Shown: one piece after another, positions 12,431 to 27,208 of the stretch
Layout: every line of letters starts with the position of its first letter
Position numbering within the stretch: the first letter of the stretch is position 1
Assembly: GCA_013399695.1 (NCBI GenBank)
Contig: VXAU01000308.1
Span: 174,334 to 238,333, forward strand
DNA from: Formicarius rufipectus
Lineage: Eukaryota; Chordata; Aves; Passeriformes; Formicariidae
Reading direction: 5' to 3'
DNA length: 64,000 nt
Notes under the pieces: generated by a model
Databases searched by the model: none
The model's input: only the letters and a program-made list of their open reading frames with translations
Told to the model about the DNA's origin: nothing
Translations under genes and position numbers: made by a program

Positions 12431-15400
12431 ACTATATTGGGGAATACCATTCCTAAACTATGGCACCAGACAGAATAATTTTACAGTAATGAAAGTTGTA
12501 TGGTGAACAGGAAATGTTACATTTTTGACAAATCACACAGAAAAATGTCATCAGTTAAGGTACTCCTCTGCAGCACCTTAACCCAGCTGAAGTCCAGATG
12601 TTTTCTCCCCATGTATCAACACTACAGTCCATGAAACCTCACAGTGAAGTTCTTTAGGGCACCAACCCAGCTGAAGACCAAATCTTCCAAAAACATCTGT
12701 TTTGTCTTGAAGCAGCATGAGTCACTGAACTGCCTGACAGACTTGTGCCAAAGCAGAAATAATATAAAAGAGGGAGAAAGAACATGATACTGGAGTCAGG
12801 ATGAGTACAGTTGCCACCAGGAGACTCGGGGTATGATGTCTTGCTTTCACTCCTCTGACAAAAGCTGGATGAAGAGTAAGACTGAGAACAGTACTGACCA
12901 TAGGACAATATGTTGGTATAGTGTTAGAAAAAGCTGTCAGAAGTAAAAATGAAGAACAATTTTTTAGCTAGATAAGTCCTGAAATGATGACTAAACACCC
13001 ATTCAGCGTTATAGGAGAAAGAAAGTAAGATTTCATCTTGGTCAGGAGGAGACAGGTAAGGAATTAAAAGGCAGATTTGTATGCTGTTGTTGAAGGCATC
13101 ACTCTCCTGAATGCAGCAGTGATAAAGATGGATTTCTTACTCCTACCTGCAGTCCTTTGTCTTTATAGTCATAATATTACCTTATCTCTTGTCCCATTGC
13201 TAATGTTTTCTTAAAAGCCTATTGTGGGAAATCAGTTGACAGTCCCAAATTTCCTGTTATTATTGCTGTAATTTCTTCGCTTTGGTTTTTGCAAGAAGCC
13301 TGTTTTTAAAATGTTTTCATCTGCTCCAAAAACAACTTAGACTGGGCTTAAACTCTTTCTTTCTGGTAGTTAATTCCACTCAGAGTTTTCATCCAATCAT
13401 ACTTTTTCCTCAGCTACAAGGAGTTTTATTAGGCACCATTAACTTTGTTGGATCAAAAGAAACCCTGATCCTGCTGAGATGGTTTCTAAAATACTCAAAA
13501 CATTTTTCATGGAGTCTGAGAAGAGAGTTTTAAATTCAACTCAGAAACAAGGAAGCAAGTGGTTCTGTGAAACACACACATACTTAATCCCACTAAGAAG
13601 CCCAGATGCTGGCTGCTGTGCAGGTCATTACTTTGAAAAAAAATCTCAAGTAACTCTGAAAATAACCCTGAAACTTAAAGAAGGTAAAGAAGAAATTAGA
13701 TAATAAAGGCACGAAGAAGTGTTTTGAACAGACAAATCACAATAAATAACTTCCATAAACTAATTTAAATTAAAATAATTGCATCTGCATAAGCCTCAAA
13801 ATGTTCTTTTCCCATCACAACTGAAGAAGTTTTCACAATGCTAAATTAAAAGCAAGCAAGGAAAACAAAGGCTTTCTAAGCAAAATATTGGACTTCTTTT
13901 AACTTCTTGTGTTTGACAGAAATACATGCTGTCCTGGCAAACCACTTCTCAGCCGATTATCTACAACGTACCCACACACTCAGAGTTGAGTATCACACTT
14001 CTGCAGAGGACAGCAGGGCAGCCCAGATAAAACCAGTATCAACCTACTTGGAGGTAGAAATCTCTTCTCACATCCATCTTCTGACCTAGACCTGGCAGCT
14101 GCATCACTGGCTTGAGCCCAGGAGGTGAGTGGGTCTGGAACATAAAGTCGGTCTAGGGCAGCTGAAAATGAGAACACAGGGAAACTCAACTGCTGGTCTT
14201 TGTATCAGCCTATATGTAGCACAAATCACACTGGCTAAGTTCTTATTTCCAAGTTTTCTGTAGACCAGCACATCAGTTTAAGATGTTATTGCAGCGCTGA
14301 TAACTAGTTGCCATGTCCACTGCTGAGCATATCTGGTGAAAAGTCTGTCCTCTGCTTCAGGTTGAATTCAGCACATTCAGCTAGGATGTAATTAGCCCTC
14401 ACTGGTGTCCTTTGCAGGCAAAAGCTTGGGATGCATGGAAAAGGCTGTGATTTAAATAAAAAATAAAAGAACATGTCTAATAAGAGAAGTGCTATAAGAA
14501 TACTGAGATTTTCATAACATTTTTCAGATACAACTGTACAATGAGTGCATTGTACAGACAACAATCTGCTGAACTGTATCAGCTTCTCCCATAAGTGTAT
14601 ATTGTCAGATGTGAGTACCCTCATTTATTGGCTACCTTTGATCTGAAAAAGCAATTTCATTTATAACACACATTCAGAACACAGAATGAGATTTGTATAG
14701 CAAAAACTGTCCTTCAAGCCTTGACTCAGTCTATTTTTAGAACAACGAAAATGCACTGTAACCAACCAATTCATACTATGGAAAGAATTCTGAGATTGTT
14801 TCTTGTGCCCGCTGGAAAGTCTTCTTATGTATGTGACTGAAAATCAAAAGCAGAAGCTGAGCAGACTTCAGTAGCTGAAATCATGTTAAGAAGCTGATCT
14901 GCTCACTGTAATATCTGTAATCAGTTTGTCTGAACAAAATATAATATGGCCATCAGTGTTGTAAGCTTGTACTCAAATCTCAGACTTCTAATACAGGACT
15001 CTCTGGCCACTGTCTGTCTGTCATGTGTTTCTAGGGCTTAATGTCACTTCAGGACCCCAGGGGACTAGATTGAGAACCAACTGTACCTTGCAAGTAAGGA
15101 CCCAGAGCAAGGAGAGTGGCCTCAGCATCACACTCCAGCTGCAGAAAGCACACATAAGAGCATGTGCAGAGAGGTGCTTCTGGGAGTCGCATGTTCAGCT
15201 GCAGCAATTCATTGCAGTCTCCCTCATGTGTGTGAACCTTATTCCCAGATAGCAAAAAGCCTTTGCAGCAATTTTTTGACATTTTTTGACATTTTTGGCA
15301 TATATTGACTTTCTTAGCCAACAGTGTACAAGTGGTACGAGAATGTGTAAATCATAAGTAAATCCTGGCAAAAATATTTTCTCTGGATTAAAATTAAAAT

Positions 15401-18400
15401 TCAGGTAGTTTTTTCACTTGCCTTTTTTATTTTATTATTTTTTTAATTTATTTTTTTAGCCTGAAGACAGGCCGGATAGGCAGGGAGAACTATCAGTGCC
15501 ATGTAGAGAGACAGATTGTGGGATCATCTTGGTGTAAACATCAAAACATCCAGTCATGAGAAGCAAAGATTTATCAAACCAAACTTTATCATCTTGTCAG
15601 TGAAACATTTTACTCCAAGACTAAATCTAAAAGGGAAAAGTTTTGTTTTACACTTGCTGTTGCTACTCAGTGGGCCAGCTTTCTCAAGGTAACTAATAAC
15701 TGGGCTTCATCAATTTTCAGGACTCCTGGAATCCTTTATAGTTTCTTCTTGGAATGTACACAAGGGTTTTTGCTTCTTGACCATGATACAAGCCACAGAA
15801 TACAGAGGGATGCTTTAGGGTCTTTGACTTTAGGACCAAAGTGATGCATTCCGACTGCCTATTATGGCACTCGGGTTCAAAAGGACTATTTCAGCTGCCA
15901 ACTGTCTACAGCTGTCAGACGCTGGATGAAGAAAGAAGTAGGCAAGATACATGACTTACACATACAGATATATGCAATTCAGGTACAATCCCTATCTCTT
16001 TCCAGTAGAAGCTATGGTAGGGAGCATGCTGTGCTTGGTAGCTAGGTTGTCTGCATATGTTGTTGTCGCTCCTTGACTGGAGGCACATCTCTGGCCATTG
16101 TACCCTCTATGTTAGCATGTCTATTTCTACGCCTCAGTTGCCCCATATGCATAACTCATGCCAAATCTACTCAGAGCTGCAAATGTTACACATGATTAAT
16201 TAAGGACAAAAAGTATTATAGATCTTCAGACAGAAATGGTGAAGGGAGTCTAACATGATTATTAGTATTATCACAAAGTCAGCATCACATATTCAGTGAT
16301 GAAAGCCTCTCGGAGTAGTAATGCAAACCCATTGTTAGAATTAACACTCCCGCTCAAATTTGATAGTGCCCTTTGTAGGGGATTTTCATTTGTATTCACA
16401 GAAAAACATAAATAAGTGCTCAGGCTGGACAATCTATTTCCTCTGTAACTGGCAGCATTCACAGTCACTTTATTGTATGAAATAATGTCTTGGTTTTTCC
16501 TCCCTTTATCTTGCTTGCGCCTGACCTTCCATTAAAAGTTGCTTGGAAACTGCTTAGAGAATAGTCAGTGGTGCTTCTTATTGATATCTTCCTTTTGTGA
16601 TTTCTTTGCTATTCTATCTTTTTGTATTTCTTCCCTGAACCTTTTAAAGCTAGATGAAGATGAAAAGAAACCAGAGAATCAAAGCCTAATGTTTTTCTCT
16701 CTAAAAGGAACAGGAAAACCATCCTCCCTGTATACACTGACATGTTAAAGGAGAAAGAAATGCTCTCCTAATAAATGCTCCAGCAAGTCTTTAACATGTG
16801 TGTTTTTGTCAAGTGGTTTACACATTCTCTTTAGCATTTTGGTAATTAAAATCAGGATATACGAAGTAAGTTGTGTCCTTAAATACACCTTGTAATTGCC
16901 ATTGTGTAGAAAAGGTGGAAAATGGGAACCACTATTACAACCATTTTGCCTTTTGTAGAAGGCTTTGTAAGGGTAGTTGGAGCCGTCTCTTAACAGAAGA
17001 CTGGAGAAGGAGTGCCTCAGAGGATTAACCACTGGACATCAGTGACCATGGTGGATAGTAGGAATTTAAGCAGTGTGCTGAAGGAAGGAATTCTTTGCCC
17101 CTCCATCTGCTCTTCTGAGTGTACATCTGGAATTACCAAGGACCTCCTTGGGGATCAGAAGCAGTGAAAGCTCTCCTAGGGTGTAAGGGCAGGACCTGCT
17201 AGCCAGAGCTCTTCCACCATTCCAGGCAGGAGCAGGGTGCCCTGGGACCAGTCTGGGACAGCCCCAGCCCGAGGCACTGGGTATGGTCAGTCTGCAACTA
17301 GTCGGCAAAGGACTGGCAGGATGATTAGGTGTATGGAACATCCAATACAAAATGAAAAAAAAAAGAAGAGGGAGATGTGTTTTCCAGGTCTGGAAAAGAC
17401 AAAGCAAGCAGGTGAATCTAGCAACAGTCTTCTACCAGTGTATCTGCAGGGAATTATGGACATGACAGAGGCAGATACAGATGAAAGGACAAGAGGCAAT
17501 GGTCACAAGTTACAGCTGTAGAACTGGTGACTGGATATGAATAAAATACCCTTTATGACAAACCATGACACACTTGTCCAGAAAATCTGGTGAATCTTAA
17601 TCCTTGAATATTTGACTTCATAAGACCCTGAGCAATCTGTTCTAACTTCGAAGTTAGTCCTGTCTAGAACAGGGAACAAGACTGCATAACCTTTGTCCAA
17701 CTTAAATTTATCCTATGAAGTTATGATTCTACATTCCCAGAGAAATATATTTGCTGTAATAAGTTAAATTCAGCCACATTTGTGAGTGGATGGTCTTCTC
17801 TGTCGGGGAGGCTGTCCACACGTAGGTTCAGTGACAAATCTGGAGTCATGTGAGTGGAAGTGATTTTATTCCATAGCAATGGATCTCACTGTGCTTAGAA
17901 CAAACTTTCAGCCTTCAGCTTGTGACAATATGCTTGCCTGTCTGTACCAGGACACTCAAATGTCTCCATACAGGCCTGAAGGTCTAAATAATTTTTCTCC
18001 CACAAATGTTTTGTCTTTATTCACACTGAGCTGCATTATTGCTCAAATGCAGGTGGGTGTTAGAACTTGTGACTGTCATGGACAAGGAGTATGGTACTGG
18101 AAAGAAGACATAGTAAAGCCTACATCTGACTTAATTAAAATTCATGGCAAAACTCCATTTTTTGGTCTTAACATTTCATCCCTTGTTCACAAACTTCCCT
18201 GTATAACTACTGCTATGACGGATAATGAAAATACATAAACTTTATAAATTAAGAGGAAGTACTTATTCTAGAATCTCTGTTCCAGGTTTCTCTGTGAAGA
18301 GTAATGATGATATAACTATGGTTACTATAGTTTCAATGTTTCTTCAAAACCGTAATATTTTAAAATGTTATTTATCATATCTATATTTCTTCATTTTCAA

Positions 18401-21400
18401 GGAGAAAGTGCAAAATATGACATATGTGTAGACAAGTCTAATTTTTTTCTCCTACTTCTTACCACAGGTGCTTCTTTCATTAAGGTTTCTGACAAGTATA
18501 CACATTTTAATATGATTGAACATGTAGGAATAAGACAGTAAACTTGACCAGGAAGAAGTCCTTCTGGGGTAGAGTCTGTGAATATCACTTTAATCTATGC
18601 AGAACTCAAATAGGAAAATCTTTTTTGCTTATTTTCACCAAATTTAACTCATTGAGTTCTTTATTTAATGCTTCTGAGCATGGCTCTTTGTTGATCACAG
18701 TCTGATCATCTAGCAAGCAAAAGGTCACATCAATTCACAGATGTCAACATGTAGCTCTTATCTGTTTCGATCCAGAAATTCCAGGAAATTATCACATGGA
18801 GTTCTCTGCATGCCCTTCCAGAGAACGATCTTTCAGGCTAATCTGTAAGATAGTGGTTGGGGTTAGATCTACATGTATTAAAGTGTTTATTTCCCAGGAG
18901 AGAAGTACCTCAAATCCATGAGTCTTGGAAAATTTTATTTTATTTTTTAAGTTGCTCTAGTTTTGCTCTCTTCTATTATCCTCAGGTTTCCCTATAGCTG
19001 GCTGGGTTACTTCATAATTATTTTAATAAATGGCAACATTGCTGGCAAAAACTCTTCTCAAAACCACAGTCCAATTCTGACTTGAATCTGAAGACAGATT
19101 TCTACTTGCATAAAGAATTGCAGAGATACTGTTTTCAAAAACCAGACAGTAATCATTTATTGTTTCTATGTACTTGCAGAATATACTGTCACCTTTATAG
19201 TGCCTTCAAGTTTTATATTTTTGTATATACATCCTTCTCAAGAGGAATATATTATTCCTAGATGTATTCCTCTGCACATAATTAGCGGTATATTTTGTAA
19301 TCACTTTTTTTTGGTTGATTGGTTAGTTGTGGGTTTGTTTTGGGTTGTTTTTGTTTGGTTGGGGTTTTTTTTTGAGGGTTGTTTGTTTGGTTTTAGGGGG
19401 GTTTCTTTGTTTCTTTGTTTTAAACCGACGTCTACTGCTAGCTACGGGCACTGACTGTTATGAGACCTGCAGACAGATTTTTCTAGTTTGGAAATTATTT
19501 TTTCAATTATTATTTTACTTCCCTATATATTCATTTTAAGTACCTTCTAACTATATTCCACCTGGTTCATGACAGTGGCTATGCTCAGGTCACCATACAG
19601 ACACACAGATGCCCTGCCCGAGACCTTGGCAGGAAAAACAACTAACATAATGTGGAGGAATAGGACCTGTGTTGGTAGAAACCATTGACTATCTCCCTTC
19701 TGGGATAAAGATTAACAAGAAAATACAGAAAAATTATGCAGCCAGCCACATCCTGCTTCACAGGGCATTGCACTCAGCCTCAGTTGGGGCATATCCATCA
19801 GACAGCCTCTGGCTACGCTGCTGTGAACCATCTGGCAGGTTTTGTGCAGCGAGTGTGCAGTTTGCTTCCCCCTAGCCCCGTGTGTCAACCCCTATAGCAT
19901 GACCCACGCCCTTTCCACATGCCTTTGCATTTCACCAGGACCATCCTACTGTCCTCATGGCAAGCACAGAGCCTTTTGCTGGACACGACCCCAGAGATGT
20001 GCACAGCAGTGGCTGCAGCTGAGCCTCTCTGTCGTTTAAGCATTTCCCCGACTTACTCATGGAGGAGCACACACGCCCTGCCCTGGGAAGAGTGTGGACA
20101 GTGTTTGGCTTGGGTGATCACCTGGTATTTTGATGGATTCTTTGATATCAGAGCTCAAGAGAAAAAGGAGCAGTCAATAGTGGTTTCAGTCCACCCTCAC
20201 TTTAAAGACCCTCTGTTTGCTATTTGCTGAAGCTGTTACCAAATTAACCTGTTGTTCCTTGGGACCCATATTCTGCAATACACTGAACCTCTGCAGGCTG
20301 CAGATATATTTACCTGCAGGAACTGGAGATTTGTTGTAGGCTAGCTGTACACCTCATGCTGGCTAAGTCCACAAAGTACTCACCAATCTAGGAGAATGAG
20401 TTCTGTCCTCCAGGCCTTTTTATTCTGGCTTGTACAAGGTTCTTTGAACTTCAGATGTATGTATCCCTCCTAATTAATGATCATTTCACATTGTCTTCAA
20501 AAGCCATTGGATTTTGATTAGCCAGCATATAAAAATGGCTTCATTTCTTCTCCAGGCACATATTTCCTCTGTCTCCTTAGCAATTAATTGAGTAGGTGAA
20601 TAATAGTCCGTGCACTTTAACAGACTGTGCAGGGAAGGCAATACCAGCCTGGTCACCAGGAGAACTTCACTGCTATTGAGCACATAGAAAATCTCATCCC
20701 CAAAGGAAGAGAGAAGCTAGATCAGTGCATCCTATTACATGAAGCCCTAACAGCTCCTGTGCAGCTGTAGCCTTGAAAGCACAGCATGCAGCTTCCCTTT
20801 GTCTCAGATACTTCATTCAGTCCTCCTTGCAGGCCTCAGGCTGGAAACTGTTATAAGAGGGAAACAGAGCACGTATTCTTGTTTCTCCTTAGCCAAATGT
20901 GGAAATACTCACCTTTGGAGAAGTCTAGGCCAACTCCACTAAAGTTGATGAAGTGGTTGTAGAATAACTAACAGACAGAAATCTATGAATCAATGAGATA
21001 TTTGTTATTACCCTGAAGATGTGCATTCCAACAGCAAATATTTTCCAGGGCAAAACAAGGACAGAAGTCACTCCAGTGTTTTGTTATTCTCAGCACAGTG
21101 GTTAGGCAAAGCACATACATAAGAACAGCAAATAAATATACCAACCACTGCACCACACATATCAGGTAAAATACAGCATGTGAAATCAAGTAGGCATTAA
21201 ATTGGTCCTGTAATGAAGACATTGGGAACAAGGAGTGCTGGATATCCTCCAGTTCATCTTGATATACTGGCCCTTATTAAAATACTGGTAGGAGAGAAAA
21301 CGTGCTTTCCAATGTCACGCTTTCCAATGCAGTGGTTCAGAGAGACAAGCTGGAGGAAGGAAAGTTTTCAGCAAGTGCCGCTTTTGAATTCTTGACCTTG

Positions 21401-24400
21401 GAGTGTATTAAGGCATTGTATGTATTAAATGTAAACAGATCCACCTACATATAGTCAAATTGACATCAAGAGGTGCTGAACTTGCTTCCACAGCACTTAA
21501 AGCCTTCAGCTTTTATAGGGATGAAAGGTGTTTTTGTCACTAGCTTCAGGCAAGACCTAAATATCAAATTCTTTGAATGTAGTAAAACGTGCAGTCATTC
21601 AACAAGCAAAAATACTTTTCAACACATTTGGAAATTCTTCTTATTGTTCAGTTTTGTTTGCTTGTAACAGAAACACCTACGTTTTCATGGGAGGTCAACA
21701 ATCAGGAGGTGCTTTGTTCCCAGTGAAAGTTGTGCATCTCTTCATATATATTAAAATACTAGGAAAAAAATGCTGTGAATCATCTCTTTGAGAACGTTAA
21801 TCGTTCATCTTCAATAGTCACCAGAATATAAGGTTAATTGATAGCCACTGGCACATTGTGGGCACAGCCATAAACACCTCCCCTTCACATAGGCTCCCAT
21901 CTATACATAGGTGGTCAGAAAAATCATCTCATGTTTTTCCTCTCTTCTGAGCAGGAATCCCTACAACATAAACTATTTCTCTGCTCTGGAGCAGAGGAAA
22001 ACAATCTACCGACTGTTGCCTTTAAAGGTGTTGGTATTATGAAATTGACCTGGCAACACTGGTGTGCTTTCTGCTTCATATTTCTTCATAAACCCTGACT
22101 GTATAAAAAAAATTAGAAGGTGGCTCTTTAGCCTTCTTTTGCCAATTTTACTTCAGAAGTTTTCCCATGGAGGTCACAGCCAAGAAAATATGCATGATCC
22201 TGATTAAACAGAATTACCTCCTAGTATTACTGTCTTAAATATGTTGTGCGCTAAATATAGAAATACTGAAAGTTATTCTCAGAATGAAGTGAGGCCATAA
22301 TGCTACTGTTCTATAGCCCAGATCCTACCCAAGCTTTTTTTTTTGTTCTGAAGCTACTTTAGGCATACATTTTGTGCCACAGAAATCAAATCAAGTAACA
22401 CTAAAACTGTTGGGAAGAAAAATGAGTAAAAAGTTAAAATTTTCCTGGATGGGAGAAATTTTCACCAAGGCCTTTCTTGACACAGTAGTTATAGTTGAAA
22501 AGTAGATATATACACAAGTAGGCATTTGCATTTTCACATGACATTGCTTTTATTTATGTCCCCTTAACACTGGAAGAATAAGAAGCTAAGAGGGTGACAG
22601 AGACCTCATACCTGATCACTGGCAGTTGAAGCTGATGAGAAAAGGAAGCGAAGGGAAGAGAAGCAGAGACTGTGGACATTTAAGTGACTTCTTCAAGGAC
22701 AGACAGGTGTCTGGAGGCACAGGTGTGTCACAAACCAAAAGTAAAATTAGTTGTCACCTGCTGTCCTGCCATGCTCTAACTTCACAAGGCAATACCACGT
22801 TTTTGAGACAAGTGTAATCCTAAAGCATTAAAATTTTGTTCTTTTTGAATGACTTAAAGGTCTCATTTTCCACTGATTTCAGAACAAGCTGGCTTAGACC
22901 AAAAGTTCTGCTTAAAAGCAAAAAGAACAATTATTAGCTCTATGAGGTCCATGTTTTATACTAATTGTTTAATCTCACCTGCAGAAATACTGTAATTTCT
23001 ACATTCTTTGAAAATTATCATAATTTTTTTCCCTGAAAAAATTGCTCCCACGGATATTACTGTTAATCTGATGAAAGCAGTTGTAGGTGATATTAGATCA
23101 GTGTGACTAGGAGTGTCTTATTTTCTCCAAGACAATCACAGGCCTTACTTTAGAAGACACACCCAACATGTTAGTCCACCAAAGACCAGGGGAATTCTTC
23201 TTGCTCTTCTGTCACTGGAGTGACCCCTTGCTTTGGTTTAAAATATTTACTACTGTCACTCATGGATGACAAATAGAGGACCACATTGGCAATGGCCTCA
23301 TTGCCTTGAGATTTGGAAAGATGTGAGGTGATATTTTTCCAGATTTTATTGGCAATACTGGTTTTATGAGTGCTTTCCATTAGGGAAAGAATAGTAGAAA
23401 GCAAAACTGTGACACGACAAGATGCACTTACCTCCTGTGCTAAAGAGGTATCTTTACTTCTTCTCATTAATAATGGTCACAGAGCTCTTTACCATTTCTC
23501 TTTCCCTAGTCTCATCATGCCTTAGTCCCCATTGAACTATCTTGCAGTCCCACAATTTCCCCTCCCCACCATGAGGCTGTGCTTCAGTGCCCATCAGGCT
23601 GCTCTGACCCAGTGCCTGCCTCCCTGCTGGGAGCAGCTGCTGGACCAGCAAATGCCTCTTAGACCTCTGAAAGTGTCCTCTCAGCCACAGCCACCCTGGC
23701 TAGGGGCCAGGGCCTGCTGTCACCACCAGACCCATAGGAGAAGAGGCACGTTCTTCGCTTGGCACGCCTCTCAGTGCTCTGCCAGGTGGGGCAAATGGGA
23801 GGGGAAGGCCACAGAGGCAGAAGTTGGCTCCTCACTCTGCCAGCAACAGAGCAGCCTTAACCAGAATTGCTTCTCTTCATTAATTTCTATTCTCAATCCC
23901 TTTGCATGAAGGAGTCACTTTAAGGATCCTGAAATATGACTGCTTCCTTTTCTTTTGGTTTGTTTTACTGCAAAAAGTAGCAATAACAAATTATTTTTTT
24001 CTTGAAAGACAAAGCTGGACATGGACTTTTGAATCACTGAAGGCCAGATAAGATAAATGGCCTGAAGTTTAACATAAAATTCTAAGATCTAGCCGTTCAA
24101 ATCTTTATAGAGTGGACTTCTGTGTGTATATAGTCCTCTAATTGTCATACCCTACTATCTCCTCCACTGCGATCCCTAGAATTAGTTCATGCAATTCCCT
24201 CATCTCCAAAGAAAATTCAGACCAGAGAGGTCACAAACATCTGCTAGCCTTTCACTGACACAGAAAGAGTTAGTAGGAGACAAGAGCTGGAACTGGACAG
24301 AACAAATTGAATATTCAGTCTGTAGGATGAGCTTCAACTTCACCTTCTCACACTTTTTGCTTCCCCCCCTCAGCTTCAAAAACAGGAGTTTGCATCCTTT

Positions 24401-24558
24401 GTTATCATCTGGTTCAAATTCACTTTCTCAGTGCAGGAACAAATCAATTTCCCTCCCTTTTCAGTGGGAAATCACTTGGAAGTATTTCCTTCAAGATTCA
24501 GGTGTCTTCCTGCACTTGTTGATACTGTCACCTAAAAAAAAAGCCTTTCCAGGATTTA
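12431..24558. other. Gene-free interval
   Basis: Mostly unique AT-rich sequence. It includes the G/T-rich tract at 19301, T-rich runs near 15420-15460, and a slightly GC-richer patch at 23530-23850 that produces a 125-codon proline/glutamine/cysteine-rich frame of no known family. No gene is supported. Confidence -1.
19301..19425. repeat. G/T-rich low-complexity tract
   Basis: About 125 bases are dominated by GGTTT, GTTTG, TTTTTTT and GGGG words (for example TTGTTTTGGGTTGTTTTTG). It is less regular than a microsatellite and continuous on one strand. It explains the hydrophobic W/F/G/V-rich open frames over it. Confidence -1.
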
Positions 24559-24579
24559 TGTGTGTGTGTGTGTGTGTGT
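24559..24579. repeat. (TG)n microsatellite
   Basis: Ten TG units in a row between GGATTTA and TTCTTTATC. A short dinucleotide array. Confidence -1.
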
Positions 24580-25311
24580 TCTTTATCATGGAAACTAAGA
24601 ATCATAAAACTACATTTTTGTCTGGATTGGCCTATCTACCTGTACAATGTCAGCAGATGCAGGGATGGGATGGTACTTTTTTTTAAAACAGAAGACCTCA
24701 AACCATGTCTCTTACCACTGTTGTTCCTGCTACCAGCTGAAAAAGGGGACACTGAGTCCTCAATGCTGTCAGTTGCTAACAGAACTGGGAGAGGAAGAAG
24801 AATAGAATTCAAAGAATAGCTGAAAGGAGACAAAGGAGAATACATACAAAGAGACTTGCCAAAATACAGGGTGCAGCACTACCAGTAGCACTCCAATGGA
24901 TGCTTATGCTTTTTTTTTTTTATAAATACAGTATGGGTAGCATTGATGGGACTGGAATCCTATAATTAAAGTGTTCAGTTGGTGTTGCAGAAACACTGGG
25001 CAATGACTTCTCCTCTTGTCATTCTGATTATTAGCTCCTTCACTGTGGCATGTTTTTACATTGAGTCACCTTTTCATTACAGTGGTGGCGATGTGCTCAT
25101 AACTGCAGAAAACAAAATTGGATTGGGAAATCACTTCAAGGCTTACCCTGAGTTGACTGGAGGTTAAAAACTTTTTATTTGTGAGGAGGAGAAACCACCT
25201 TCCAGAAGGAAAAATGTCTTCCATACAAGATCCAGGGTGAAAATTTCACAGCTTGTCTTTGAAGCCTCACTCATCCATCTCCAATTAGCCAATTTGACAT
25301 CTAATCATAGA

Positions 25312-25386
25312 ACAAACAAACAAAAAAAAACCACAACCCAACAAAACCAACCAAACAGAAAAATAAACAACAACAAAAAGATAAAA
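25312..25386. repeat. (CAAA)n/A-rich tract
   Basis: ACAAACAAACAAAAAAAAACC is followed by CAACCCAACAAAACCAACC and AATAAACAACAACAAAAAG. It is an A/C-biased tract like those at 7142 and 56818. Confidence -1.
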
Positions 25387-27010
25387 CCTTATTTCACAAA
25401 GCACATAAATGTGTTTTGCAACCTATTTATCAGTCTCAGCTCTGTATTTTCCTTGGAAATGTAATATCCATGATTTTCAGTGTCACAACTGTAAGGAACT
25501 GCACATGAATCTAAAATCAAAAGAAAGAAAGGTTTGCTTTTCTTACAGACAGCTCTGACTGGCACCCATCTGCAGCCTTCTCTTATTGATGAATGGGGAA
25601 AAGCATCAACCATACATGCTACCCACTTGTTTAAAGGGATATAAAAGATGCCCATCAGCTAGAAGAAAGAGAAAAGGCAGTCTGTCAAAATACAATTCAT
25701 AGATTATTTAAAAAAATCAGAGTTCCACTTTGCTGCAGTTTAGTCATCCAGTTGAGGGTCCTACAGGCCAACAGGGCAACAGATTTTGCTTGTGCCTATG
25801 GAGACAACATCCAAGTGGATTGGAAAGGATGCCTACTCAACCTCTGCTCCATTCACTGCTTTCATTGCTTTTTATGCTGGGAGCTCCCATGCCAGGATCT
25901 CAGGGATGACATTAGCAGTTGTGTTCAGCACCTGCAGTTATGGAGCTGAGACGGTGACCATGGTGCTGTGATACTGCAGGTGCAGCTTTCTGGACCTTGG
26001 ACACTACCAGGCAAAGATCCTGCAACACATCAAAACACACATCTGGGGAAGGAACAGGCAGATTAGAGCAATGGGGTGTTGCAACTTGTCTGTTTGCCTA
26101 AAGGTTTCTCTGCAGATGGATATAACCTGTATAGTGAGAGAGGTCTGGGGGAAAGGGGAGCATCTAAGTGCTTTGCTGAATTGAAGCTTTAGGATTCTGT
26201 CAGGCTATGGAGCATGTGTATGCTGGCTGAGCATCTATGACACACACTGAAAGGAGGAAAATACATGACTGAATTAGTGCTGTGGTCAATTATATGCCAG
26301 AGCTGGAAGAGAGAAGCTGGGAGGTGGCAAAGGATAGTGACAACTGTGCACAGAAATGCCCATTCATTGCAGAGAGCGTTCCTCTCCCCTCTCCACTCCG
26401 CAGCTTGTCTCTGCAACTTAGTTTGCCCTGGGCACACAAGGGTAAAGGTGCTGCCCAAACCCCACAGCTCTCCTTTGTTAGCCCCTTGGTTTCTCCACCC
26501 TTCCCCATGGGGAAAGGCCACTACCTTTGGGCCATCCCTGGTTCTTACTGGATACAGCCACATACCCACAGGCACCAGGCTGGGGGCTGCCCATGGTCTG
26601 TGGTGTAGCCAGCCCCCCACTGCTGGGACTCACTGCCTGCTGCTCAGCTGTCTTGTACAGCCCCAGGGCTTGGGTTACAGGACAGTTTCTAACTTTGTGC
26701 CTGTCCCAAGGCATCAGGGCCGAGGCACATGATTTTTAATTTATGAGGACACCCATAGAGCTGTCACTTTCCAGGCAGGTGTTGAGAAACTGGCAGGAGG
26801 CCCGAGCAAAGAAAAAGACTGACCTCACCCTGAAATAATGGTGGCCAACATGGTCACAGGACAGAGAGCATTGACATAAGCGGGCTTTAAAAATAACTAG
26901 ATCATCCCTCTAGACTAGCTCACTGTCTTATACAGAGAAGCCATGAGGTACCAATTTATAGTAAAAGTAGTAGTGTAAACAGCTATTCAAGGGTTTGAAC
27001 CAGTGTGTAG

Positions 27011-27052
27011 TGTTTTGAGGGGGTTTTTTTGGTTTTGTTTTGTTTTGTTTTT
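27011..27052. repeat. (GTTTT)n tract
   Basis: TGTTTTGAGGGGGTTTTTTT is followed by four near-perfect GTTTT units. It lies about 120 bases upstream of a possible CR1 remnant. Confidence -1.
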
Positions 27053-27169
27053 CAAATTCTCCTACCCAAATCAAGCTCTAAGTTACACCGGTAAACATAG
27101 CATCAGAATAAGGTAAGTTTTCAAGGCTCATGCCAATTCAGGTTCTAGTCATGGCAAAAACCTAAAATG

Positions 27170-27208
27170 GCTGTTGTAGGTCTTTTCCAGCTGAACTGTT
27201 CTAGTCTG
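27170..27208 (+). mobile_element. Possible CR1 3'-terminal remnant
   Basis: GGCTGTTGTAGGTCTTTTCC followed by AGCTGAACTGTTCTAGTCTG resembles the CR1 3' end variant in which the T-rich CCAACTGAACTATTCTA motif precedes the terminus. Only about 40 bases are recognisable. Chance similarity cannot be excluded. Confidence -1.

Noticed and set aside
24189..24686. 165-codon + strand frame
   Set aside because: Longest frame in the desert, but it crosses a (TG)n microsatellite encoding CVCVCV, has no recognisable domain and no promoter or splice context.
26189..26732. Overlapping frames of 143 (-) and 155 (+) codons
   Set aside because: Both strands are open over the same locally GC-richer patch, typical of composition; neither matches a family.
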